Below, one piece after another: positions 14,259 through 22,241 of a DNA stretch of 64,000 bases. The notes under the pieces are model-generated. The model saw nothing but the letters and a program-made list of their open reading frames with translations. It searched no databases and was not told the DNA's origin. Origin of the DNA: Prolixibacteraceae bacterium (GTDB lineage: Bacteria; Bacteroidota; Bacteroidia; Bacteroidales; Prolixibacteraceae); contig JALOCD010000001.1 of NCBI GenBank assembly GCA_023228025.1, positions 83,399 to 147,398 of the forward strand, written 5' to 3'. A program made the translations under genes and the position numbers. Each line of letters begins with the position of its first letter. The stretch's first letter is position 1.

Positions 14259-14890
14259 TTAAAACCCATACTTCTTCCTATGATACCCCAGCGATTCAAC
14301 AGAAGGAAAGTGGCGTTCGTTGTCGAGTTCATTCCGAATTTGCGTGAGCCGCTCCTGGTAAGTTTGCCTGGATTCCTGTAAAATCTGGGTTTTGATTTCG
14401 GTCAGATAACTGTGATCCGGGGTGGAAAGATCCGAACTATTTGCCTTAGGGAAATACTTGTCCAACAGGATATGAAGCAATATGTTGGATTCTTCCTTTT
14501 TCAAAAGCAACTCCTTCAGCTCCTCATCAACTTTGGCATATTTCACTGCAGTGGTTAGATTGGAAAAGCTTCTCATCGGACTCTTGGATTTGATCCAAAG
14601 CTCACACCCCCGGTTGGGTATCAGTTCCCAAAAGGGTTCAGTACCCATGTGGTAAAAAGGAAGCGTAAAAAGGCACTGGTGATTGGTCTCCACCAGCGAT
14701 TGCCAGTTGGATTTAAACAACCCAACCAATTCCGGCAGAATTTGAATTTCGAAGTGGTATACAACCCATTTTGATAGGCCTGGATCAGACTAATCAACAG
14801 AATTGGCTTGTGCGGGGCCCCTCCATTTTTGAAGTCCCGTCTCAGGTTTTCGAATTTGGAACAGTAGTAGGACAGGGTTTTGGTGAGCAT
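14259..14890 (-). pseudogene. HNH-type restriction endonuclease-like gene, frameshifted
   Basis: The start (LSYYCSKFENLRRDFKNGGA, then PHKPILLISLIQAYQNG) matches the N-terminal region of a family of HNH restriction endonucleases. Near 14740 the homology moves to another frame (VGLFKSNWQSLVETNHQCLF, then TLPFYHMGTEPFWELIP) and continues to 14259. The HNH end itself is not visible, so the gene is both frameshifted and probably truncated. Confidence 0.6.
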
Positions 14891-14939
14891 AAGTTATATA
14901 AGTATTTTATAGGCTATTCTCATGACAACTAGCCAGTTA

Positions 14940-16028
14940 TTAAATTCTTGTCTGGGCTGTTGCTATTGTAATTTTCCCAATTTCATTCCAATAAAAGAAT
15001 GCTTCTACATTTGACTTCTTTAGTTTGTTTAATTTAGTGGGCATCGGCTCATGAATAACAGCATCACGCAACTGCTCTATATTTTGAGGGTCAAAATGTA
15101 CTGCTGCTGTAATTCCATTGGCTATTAAAACAGAAAGATATGCCGCTTTTGAAGCGTTGGCAATGGCACTGTCGGTATTGTATTTTTCGCTATGAATAAA
15201 GCTCTGTATTCTTTTTGTCCCCGCTTGGAGCAGTTTGAAGGTGTCGGGGCTCACCTGACCTTTCAGGCATATACAGAGTGAGGTTTGATATATATCATCG
15301 AGTACCTGGGTAATATTTTTAGGGTCAAGATTCCGGTATTGCAATTCAACGGTTGCAAACTTATGGAATGTCTCTGAAACTACCGTTAAATTGTCAGTTA
15401 CATCAAACAGAGAAGCAACATCAAAAAGTTGCTTTATGATTTCCATTGAACAATCTTTTTCCCCTTTGAAGTAATGAATGCCCGTTGTGTTTGGAGCAAA
15501 AGCGGTTAGTTTATCTCCTAACATGTCTGCTTTGCTTGGTACATTTACCATTACCGGCTCACCTTCCAATTTCAAGAAACGACTTTGGATAGGCAATTGC
15601 TCTACATCATGATAATGAATATCCTCGAATAGCACATCAAGAAGAATACATTCCGTTTCAGTATTGGTAACGTAGGTAACCTGATAAAAGAATTTAGCGT
15701 GTGTTTTTGGCACACTGTGGGGTGTAACCCGTTCTACCAATTTCACTTCACCAAAGCCGTATTCCTGGGCGTATTTCTGAATAAATTCTTCAATGTTTGT
15801 TCCGTGAGGACAAATTATATCAATATCAATGGAAAGCCGCTTTGCACTATCCATGTGAAGCATTAAGGCTGTTCCTCCTTTGAAAACAAAATGACATCCG
15901 GACAACACCAACGATTCAAGCAATGAAAAAGCCCTTATTGATTTTTCAATAAGTGTTACATCAGAAAATTTATTTTCAGCCGCTACCCGCCTCATCCATT
16001 CTATCGTCCGACTATCGGGATGAATCAT
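14940..16028 (-). CDS. AbiEii-type nucleotidyltransferase toxin
   Basis: The 362-residue protein has the AbiEii/AbiGii nucleotidyltransferase core: FVFKGGTALMLHMDSAKRLS followed by the metal-binding IDIDI near residues 47-72, then a helical C-terminal half. In type IV AbiE systems this protein is the toxin that stops growth on phage infection. It overlaps the upstream gene by 4 bp (ATGA). DNA and spacing are normal, and the pair looks intact. Confidence 0.85.
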   Translation of the reverse strand: MIHPDSRTIEWMRRVAAENKFSDVTLIEKSIRAFSLLESLVLSGCHFVFKGGTALMLHMDSAKRLSIDIDIICPHGTNIEEFIQKYAQEYGFGEVKLVERVTPHSVPKTHAKFFYQVTYVTNTETECILLDVLFEDIHYHDVEQLPIQSRFLKLEGEPVMVNVPSKADMLGDKLTAFAPNTTGIHYFKGEKDCSMEIIKQLFDVASLFDVTDNLTVVSETFHKFATVELQYRNLDPKNITQVLDDIYQTSLCICLKGQVSPDTFKLLQAGTKRIQSFIHSEKYNTDSAIANASKAAYLSVLIANGITAAVHFDPQNIEQLRDAVIHEPMPTKLNKLKKSNVEAFFYWNEIGKITIATAQTRI

Positions 16029-16747
16029 AATTTATTGGTTCTTAATAGTTGTTCAACTTCTTCTTTCCTTCCCCGTCGAGTCGCATAGCGAATCAGCTTA
16101 TTTTTATTTACGCCGTGTCTTTCAAAAATCGTAGTATATACTTGGTTTATTTCTGACCCCTGTAAAAAAGAAAACTCTATGTCCCCAACTATATCAACCA
16201 GAATCTTTTCAATTGTCGGAGTGTTTATACCTTCAATCAATTGTAATGGAGATTCAGATATTAGAGGACGGATAATAATCGCTTCGTTGGTGCTGATATA
16301 TCGTTCATAATCGGTGGGCGACGGCATCAGAAAAACCCGCTTGTTGCTTTCAGCATTCAAAAGATTAAAAACTGACTCTGCAACCTCACGCTCAACATCG
16401 ACAAACATAAGATTCAGGTTTGGAATGTGGTGCATGTAAGGCATAAGAGAGGAGCCCGACCATAAGCAATAATCAACAAACGGAAACTTGTTTTTTATTC
16501 GTTGATTAATCTTTCTCATTTCTTCGGAACATACAGCCGAAAAATTCTTACGGGCATCATCTGGCAATTTATAAACACCTCGCTCAAGGCGAATTAATTG
16601 GCCCGATTTTAAAAGACGGTACATTTGCTCAGAAAGAGTTCCAGGTGAGCCAATTTGATTTCCACTTTTCAAATTAGCTATTAATTCTTTGCGGGTAAAT
16701 ACTTTATGGGTAAACGCAAAATTCAATATGTCGTTCGTTGTAATCAT
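16025..16747 (-). CDS. AbiEi-like antitoxin/regulator (DUF6577 type)
   Basis: Taking the ATG at 16747 gives a 240-residue protein starting MITTNDILNFAFTHK; an upstream in-frame ATG (16837) would add an unlikely 30-residue hydrophobic stretch. The N-terminus is a winged-helix type domain (FTRKELIANL, SGTLSEQMYRLLKSGQLIRL-like, RGVYKL), as in AbiEi antitoxins that repress their own operon. The remainder matches DUF6577 proteins paired with AbiEii. It is the first gene of the pair. Confidence 0.8.
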   Translation of the reverse strand: MITTNDILNFAFTHKVFTRKELIANLKSGNQIGSPGTLSEQMYRLLKSGQLIRLERGVYKLPDDARKNFSAVCSEEMRKINQRIKNKFPFVDYCLWSGSSLMPYMHHIPNLNLMFVDVEREVAESVFNLLNAESNKRVFLMPSPTDYERYISTNEAIIIRPLISESPLQLIEGINTPTIEKILVDIVGDIEFSFLQGSEINQVYTTIFERHGVNKNKLIRYATRRGRKEEVEQLLRTNKL

Positions 16748-17119
16748 AAAACATAATATGAAGGCAAATATATCACAATTTTGGCAATAAACAAGTATAA
16801 TTGCCTTAATGTGATATATAAATACAGAAAGAGTCAATACAATTTTTTATACCCTACTAACTACGGGCTCACTGGTGCTGATTTGCAATTAGCACCATTT
16901 AATTACAGATCTGTGATCCGTGGAAATCACGTAGTTGACTTAATTTTCACGTACCAAAGATTGTGGCACAAAGGGATTATTTGTGTCCATTTGTGTTATT
17001 TGTGGTTAGGCTGAGATTTAATTTGCGTTCATTTGTCTATTTGTGGTAAGGATAGCGGGGTTATCTTGCTACCACCACTACTCCCATTCTGTTAATTCTT
17101 CAATCCTGAAAATCCTGAT
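16748..17119. other. Intergenic region with REP-like element and 'tttgtgt' repeats
   Basis: The first ~110 bp are AT-rich and should hold the promoter of the AbiE pair. A REP-like double hairpin follows at 16874-16919. Then come degenerate 'atttgtgt.atttgtggt' units (16975-17050). Confidence 0.6.
16874..16919. repeat. REP-like element, double hairpin (copy e)
   Basis: GGTGCTGATTTG with one mutated base in the right arm, then TTAATTACAGATCTGTGATCC. Same two-part layout as copies at 10389 and 11660. Confidence 0.72.
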
Positions 17120-17632
17120 TCAGATAATTATCCTCAGCGAAACCCCAATTGGAATATTCCTGTTAAGGTTGTAATTCGCCAAGCCGACATATGGCATAAC
17201 CTTTAAACGATAGGTGGCGCCTTGTTTGTCCCTGAATGCCATGTTATTGACCTTCGCAACATGTACCGCATCAATGGTCGACCACAGCTCAAGGGCATAA
17301 TAGAGGCCAAACGAGAATAAAAAGATGTTACCCGCATTCGAATTAGAATGGGACATCCCACTCATTCCACGGATTAATTCTACCATGCCGACCGTTACAC
17401 CGGTATATGCGGGAACCATAAAGCAAAGGCCCCTCACCGGTTCGCCACAAACCATCTGTCCCAATCCGGGAATAAAAAACGAAGCGATACCCGCTACTAC
17501 CGGACTGCACCGATCGCCCTTTTCAAAGTGATAGGTTCGGCGGTCATATGTTTTTTTATTGATCCGGTACTGGGCATTTGAAAGGAGGCAGAAAGAACAC
17601 AAAAAAATAGCGAGTAAGCATATTTTCTTCAT
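17120..17632 (-). CDS. Secreted/membrane protein of unknown function
   Basis: This 170-residue protein starts with a signal peptide (MKKICLLAIFLCSFCLLSNA, then Q). Two or three hydrophobic segments follow: VVAGIASFFIPGLGQM, LCFMVPAYTGVTVGMVELI and IFLFSFGLYYALELW. The FIPGLGQM..G motif is common in small DUF5683-like membrane proteins of Bacteroidota. Monocistronic. Confidence 0.6.
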   Translation of the reverse strand: MKKICLLAIFLCSFCLLSNAQYRINKKTYDRRTYHFEKGDRCSPVVAGIASFFIPGLGQMVCGEPVRGLCFMVPAYTGVTVGMVELIRGMSGMSHSNSNAGNIFLFSFGLYYALELWSTIDAVHVAKVNNMAFRDKQGATYRLKVMPYVGLANYNLNRNIPIGVSLRIII

Positions 17633-17737
17633 GGCAATTAGCTTTAGGTTTTACAATTGCATAAGGATATATTCTGTTTTTGCAATGGTTCAAATTCTAA
17701 ATTATCGACAGTTGCCTCTTTACCAATCAATTAAAAA

Positions 17738-18955
17738 TCATCCGATAATACTTCTGATCCTTTGATCGAGCATCTCCTGGTCGGCGGTGAAGGAGGCCAA
17801 TCCGGCCAATGTCAGCAAGGTGTCAGGTGCAATTTTGCCTTCGCGGATCATCTTCTCCCATCTTGAATGGAGCGGAATTTTCCCGTCGGAAGCGATAAAA
17901 CCTTTCTCTTCATTTGTCAGGGAAGGGAACATGTCCGCACAACCTTCCTCCTGGGCGATATGAATCAGTTCAGCTCCGGTGGCAGGAACATTGGAAGCAA
18001 GTCTTTCGGCCAGTTGATGGACCTTGTCGTCTACCTCCCAGAATTTTTCGATATGGGCACCTTTGGCCGATTCAAAAAGGCTTACATCGTAATTTTCATG
18101 CATTCTGGAAGTGAAGTTACCTGACAGGGATTTGCGCCCGGCTGCAGCAACCTTGGGAGGCATCGTAAAGACATCTGTACCGGCAAGCAGATCAAGCTGC
18201 GCGTAGTTGCGCAAACTTGCCGCGATCAATTTTGTCTGCCATGGATTTTCAGCCGACAAAGCAGTAACCCAATTCTGGGAAGCAATGACTGCCATCTCCC
18301 CGGCCCCTGTACCATCCCCCAAATTGTTGTTGATCAGGTAAGCTCCCACGCGTCCAAGAAATACATTCAGATAGTCGGGACGGGCAACCCTGGTGACGAT
18401 CACATTTTCCCTCGCGCTGAATTCGAGCGTAAAATTTATCCTGACACCCGAATCTTTCAGCCGTCTGGCGCCCAGTAACCCCTCTGCCGTATATGGAACC
18501 TTCACAATAAATTGATAGGGACAAATTTGGTGGTACCTCTTTCCGTAATATTCAATCGCTTCGATATCGTAAGCCGTATCCGTATGAAGTTCCACACTCA
18601 CCAGCCCGCCAAACTTTTGGGCTAGCCTCAGGCTATGCCGCGCGTTGAGGATGAAGGCAATTTCTTTCACCTGTTCGTCGGCCGGCAGACCGCTGACAAT
18701 GCTCTTTGCTTCCGAAATGAAACTGTCGTAAGCGCCTTTCTGGATCTCATTGTTAAGGAGGGAATTGTTGGTGGTCAGCGCGCTCATCTCAGCCGACCAG
18801 TTGGCTTCAGCTTCATTCATATCACCTGTGTCGAGCCAAAGCTCTGTTCCGGTATTGAGGAGCGATTCCCAAAAAGGATCTTTGATCCCGAGTACCTGTT
18901 CCTCTCTGATATTTTTCCACACAAAATCGTTGATTTTTGAAGTAAGATCTGTCAT
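17738..18955 (-). CDS. Transaldolase-family protein
   Basis: Starting at ATG 18955 (MTDLTSKINDFVWKNIREEQ) the protein is about 405 residues. Transaldolase features include an early LWLDTGDMNEA strand, TTNNSLLNNEIQKGAYDSFI, and YQFIVKVPYTAEGLLGARRL, where the lysine of VKVP is the expected Schiff-base residue. It is longer than classical transaldolases, and the C-terminal ~120 residues are extra, so a related aldolase role is possible. An upstream in-frame ATG would only add 13 unlikely residues. Monocistronic. Confidence 0.75.
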   Translation of the reverse strand: MTDLTSKINDFVWKNIREEQVLGIKDPFWESLLNTGTELWLDTGDMNEAEANWSAEMSALTTNNSLLNNEIQKGAYDSFISEAKSIVSGLPADEQVKEIAFILNARHSLRLAQKFGGLVSVELHTDTAYDIEAIEYYGKRYHQICPYQFIVKVPYTAEGLLGARRLKDSGVRINFTLEFSARENVIVTRVARPDYLNVFLGRVGAYLINNNLGDGTGAGEMAVIASQNWVTALSAENPWQTKLIAASLRNYAQLDLLAGTDVFTMPPKVAAAGRKSLSGNFTSRMHENYDVSLFESAKGAHIEKFWEVDDKVHQLAERLASNVPATGAELIHIAQEEGCADMFPSLTNEEKGFIASDGKIPLHSRWEKMIREGKIAPDTLLTLAGLASFTADQEMLDQRIRSIIG

Positions 18956-19080
18956 ATCGTTGGTTTTTGTAAAAGGAAAGAAACAATGGACCATCTAAAT
19001 ATACAGAAAAATTAATTTGAATCTATCGCTAGGTGCAATTTGCAAATCCTCACCAGCGGTTAGTGCAGTGCGAGATCCGC

Positions 19081-19173
19081 TGTCGTACCTACGGCACTCC
19101 GCATCATCCACGCGTTGCACAAACCATGGGTTGAAACCCATGGTTACAGGATCGGTCGTGCCAATGGCACTGG
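19081..19173. repeat. Repeat A, copy 2
   Basis: Same element as at 13276-13369, with the central CCATGGGTTGAAACCCATGG intact. Confidence 0.85.
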
Positions 19174-19186
19174 GTCATGATTTGTA

Positions 19187-19380
19187 AAACCTTATTTTTT
19201 ACAGGCAACCTAGTAGAAAAATCGACTCCCCACCTGTCCAAAACCTTATTACCTTATTCCGGATACCAACAGCAAAATCATATCCGGATTAGTTGCAAAG
19301 TGATATCTAAAATAAGGTAATAAGATTAATTTCAATCAATTATCTGCTTTCTACTAAGGTTACCTCAAAAAATAAGGTTT
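19187..19380. repeat. Repeat B, copy 2 (MITE-like)
   Basis: Same element as at 13384-13578. The distance from repeat A (about 14 bp) is the same, so A+B probably move or are copied as one unit of ~300 bp. Confidence 0.8.
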
Positions 19381-19527
19381 CCAAACCCGAAAAATATTAT
19401 CATCAACACAATCCCAATCCTGTTAATTCTTTAATCCCGCAAATCCAAATCCAGACAATTGAAGGGGTTATCCTGCAAATCCCAATCCAGACATTTTTGT
19501 TATTTTTACATGATTCAAACTACTACC

Positions 19528-20565
19528 ATGCAAAAAACTATTATTATCCTGATTGTCCATTCCCTTCTGTTTTCGTATACCCAGGCACAAAACGGAACCC
19601 AAAACCAGAAACCCGTCGTCACAGCCCCATTGATGAGTGGCCCGGCCCCCGATTACAGCGATCTGAACTGTTGGGCGGCTTCTCCCTACAAAGAGGATAC
19701 CAGCGACAAGATCCCCGAATTTCTTAAAAATGAGGCAAGGAGCCAACGCGCGGATGTCTTTTTCATCCATCCCACCTCTTACTTCGGTGAAAAAAAGGGC
19801 TCTCCCTGGACGGCGGATCTACGGGATACCGCCGTCAACAACAATACCGACAACCTGTCTATCCGGCTTCAGACCTCCGTTTTCAATGGCAGTTGCCGCG
19901 TCTTTGCGCCACGCTACCGGCAGGGCAACATGGAGGCCTTTTATGTCTTCAATTCACCGGAGGCAAAAGCTGCGTTCGACCTGGCTTACAACGATGTGAA
20001 AAAGGCTTTCCGGTATTACCTGAAACACGACAACAAAAAGCGTCCGATCATCATTGCCTCACACAGTCAGGGAACGTTGCATGCTATCCGATTGCTGCAG
20101 GAGTTTTTCGATGGTAAACCGCTGCAAAAAAGGTTGGTATGCGCCTATATTGTGGGTTATCAAATCAAAAAAGATGCCTTCAAAAAACTCCCGGTAGGGG
20201 AACAGCCCAACCAGATCGGCTGTTTTGTCGGATGGCGTACCTATGCAATGGGGGAGATCCCGAAAGGGGCTGCCGCAGAAAATGGGAATTCGGTTTGCGT
20301 TAATCCATTAACCTGGACAACATCCGGGGAGTGGGCCTCATCCGAACTTCATCAAGGGATCATGAACAATTTTGAGACGATCGTACCGCACACGGTAAGC
20401 ACCGGTATTGAGCCTTCCACCAAAATTCTCTGGGTGGATACAAAAGTGAATCCTGAAGGGAAAAAGGGCAAAATGACCAATTACCACCGATGGGATTACA
20501 ACCTTTTCTGGATGAACATCAGACAAAATGTGAAGGATAGAATCGATGCATATCTTGCGAAGTAG
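19528..20565 (+). CDS. DUF3089 lipase/esterase-like secreted protein
   Basis: From ATG 19528 the protein is about 345 residues with a signal peptide (MQKTIIILIVHSLLFSYTQA, then Q). An alpha/beta-hydrolase fold is indicated by ADVFFIHPTSY, VFAPRYRQGNM and the nucleophile elbow IIASHSQGT (Ser of HSQG), which is the DUF3089 pattern. It is probably exported and acts on an unknown ester or lipid. Two upstream in-frame ATGs exist, but only the chosen one gives a clean signal peptide. Confidence 0.8.
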   Translation: MQKTIIILIVHSLLFSYTQAQNGTQNQKPVVTAPLMSGPAPDYSDLNCWAASPYKEDTSDKIPEFLKNEARSQRADVFFIHPTSYFGEKKGSPWTADLRDTAVNNNTDNLSIRLQTSVFNGSCRVFAPRYRQGNMEAFYVFNSPEAKAAFDLAYNDVKKAFRYYLKHDNKKRPIIIASHSQGTLHAIRLLQEFFDGKPLQKRLVCAYIVGYQIKKDAFKKLPVGEQPNQIGCFVGWRTYAMGEIPKGAAAENGNSVCVNPLTWTTSGEWASSELHQGIMNNFETIVPHTVSTGIEPSTKILWVDTKVNPEGKKGKMTNYHRWDYNLFWMNIRQNVKDRIDAYLAK

Positions 20566-20586
20566 TTCTCCTGCCGGGTGAGCAGC

Positions 20587-20679
20587 TGTCGTACCTACGG
20601 CACTCCGCATCATCAACGCGTTGCACAATCCATGGGTTGAAACCCATGGTTACAAAACCGGTCGTGCCGATGGCACTGG
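20587..20679. repeat. Repeat A, copy 3
   Basis: Third copy; it starts about 20 bp after the esterase stop codon and lacks the following repeat B. Confidence 0.82.
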
Positions 20680-20699
20680 GCTGTAATGTTTACCTCGTG

Positions 20700-20785
20700 G
20701 CGTAAAGAAGGAAGACTGGGAAGAAGGGGACGACTGGGATGACGGTAAGACTTGGGGACTAGGGGACTGGGAGACTAAGGGACAC
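20700..20785. repeat. Degenerate GACTGGGA repeat
   Basis: Runs of 'gactggga.gaagg' and 'ggggactgggagact' units, also seen at about 1130-1270 (opposite strand), 3840-3940, 20965 and 25600-25660. Non-coding. Confidence 0.6.
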
Positions 20786-20819
20786 ATTGATGAAACTTTG
20801 GCTGACAACATTCTTTTTT

Positions 20820-20953
20820 CATTGCCGTCTGCTTTAGCTGACGGATAATGATAAAGGATTGAGGGAGGGCTTTAGCCAAAACTTCAAAATATTGGGCTAA
20901 AGCCGGGATTTGTTTCTGTCTTTCTGACCCGTCAGCTAAAGCAGACGGCAATG
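20820..20953. repeat. 134-bp inverted-repeat element
   Basis: Perfect 25-bp arms at 20820-20844 and 20929-20953 (ATTGCCGTCTGCTTTAGCTG and four more bases) enclose a second inverted pair, GGGCTTTAGCC / GGGCTAAAGCC. It could form a long cruciform and has no ORF of its own. Confidence 0.8.
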
Positions 20954-21051
20954 AAAGGAAAGACATGGACGACTTGGACGATGGAAAAGGGAAAATAATT
21001 TCTTCTTTTAAGCCGTGTAATTTGTGTAATCTGTGGTCGGGAGGCACTCGA

Positions 21052-22071
21052 TTATGATTCCTTCTTTTTGAAATATTCCACTTTGCCTGTTAGTGCAATG
21101 TTTTTTACCTTCTCAATCAGGGTTGCCTTTTGTTCTTCGGTCATTTTGGAAAATGAACGTGCCAATCCGATTTTTTCGCGCATGAAGGCGGCGTTTTCAT
21201 TCCCGGAAATTAATACCGTAACCGGAAGAGACCAGACAAAATGCATCGCCTCCTGAATGCTAAGGTAGTTCGGGATTACCGGATCATCGGATGTCCAGCC
21301 TGCTTGTTCCTTCTTCGCAAAGAACCTTCCGTCGGCCAGTGATTTAATGGCAAGAATTCCCATGTTCCGCTCCAATGCCTTGGGTATGATGTTCTGTGTA
21401 AAACTGAAATAGGACTGATCCAGCACATTCACCGGCATCAAAACGGTGTCGAAAATGTTGCTCTCCTTCGTTCTTTCCAGCATCCGAGCATGGGCAAACG
21501 GATTCTGATGACCGGTAAAACCAAGGAACCTGATTTTACCCTCCTCTTTCGCTTTCAGCAATACATCCAGCACACCCAGCTGAATTCGGCTGTCGACATC
21601 ATCAGGCGTTGAAATGGCATGGACCTGGAACAGATCGAGGTGATCGGTTTTCAGTCTCCTTAGCGTTCCTTCCAGGTGTTCCCTGACGGTTTTTGCATCC
21701 CTTCCAGTCGATTTACTCATCAGGAATATCAGGTCACGGTATTTTGGGGTTAGATATTTCCCGTAGCGCGTTTCGCTGGTTCCATTGCCGTAACTTTCTG
21801 CGGTATCGAAAAACCTGACGCCCCCCTCCAGCGCCGCTTCAACGACCTCCTGGGCATCGCGTTCGGTAGTCCAACCAACATGGTATCCGCCGGTACCCAA
21901 CATGGTCACCCATTCGTTGGTCCGGCCCAGCTTGCGTTTTGGAAGTATTTCGCCCAGACGGTCGCTCTCATTTTTTTCTGCCAACACAGTTCCAGCGAAA
22001 GAAGTTCCTGCCAAAGTAAGGCCTGCAGTTACTCCTGCCATCGACTTTATAAATATTCTCCTGTTTGCCAT
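21052..22071 (-). CDS. Tat-exported aldo/keto reductase
   Basis: This 339-residue protein has a twin-arginine signal (NRRIFIKSMAG) and then an aldo/keto reductase barrel: KLGRTNEWVTMLGTGG, the catalytic RFFDTAESYGNG (Asp, Tyr), LIFLMSKS where the catalytic lysine is expected, and HLDLFQVHAI. Barrel oxidoreductases exported through Tat are common in Bacteroidota that degrade sugars. The substrate is unknown. It shows no cluster-binding C-terminus, unlike the second such protein at 58387. Confidence 0.85.
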   Translation of the reverse strand: MANRRIFIKSMAGVTAGLTLAGTSFAGTVLAEKNESDRLGEILPKRKLGRTNEWVTMLGTGGYHVGWTTERDAQEVVEAALEGGVRFFDTAESYGNGTSETRYGKYLTPKYRDLIFLMSKSTGRDAKTVREHLEGTLRRLKTDHLDLFQVHAISTPDDVDSRIQLGVLDVLLKAKEEGKIRFLGFTGHQNPFAHARMLERTKESNIFDTVLMPVNVLDQSYFSFTQNIIPKALERNMGILAIKSLADGRFFAKKEQAGWTSDDPVIPNYLSIQEAMHFVWSLPVTVLISGNENAAFMREKIGLARSFSKMTEEQKATLIEKVKNIALTGKVEYFKKKES

Positions 22072-22241
22072 AACTTTACAAATTTTAGTACGTGAATGAT
22101 TGGGGGTTTATGAGGTTTGAAATGTTTGAAATGTTTTTGCAAAAAAAATGGTCCCTGAGCCTGCCGAAGGGAAATGTTTCCCAATTCTGTTAATTCTATA
22201 ATTCTGAAAATCCTGCTTCAGACAATCCTGAAAATTCTGCT

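Larger units (their letters stand above)
18956..19527. other. Intergenic region filled by repeats A and B
   Basis: A worn REP-like match (about 19031-19078) is followed by repeat A (19081-19173) and repeat B (19187-19380). The last ~140 bp hold 'ctgttaattctttaatcc' units seen at 17090 and 22180. Confidence 0.6.

Noticed and set aside
20775..21047. 90-codon ORF downstream of the Tat reductase
   Set aside because: It is made of the inverted-repeat element and 'tttgtgt' repeats, with no start region and no domain.
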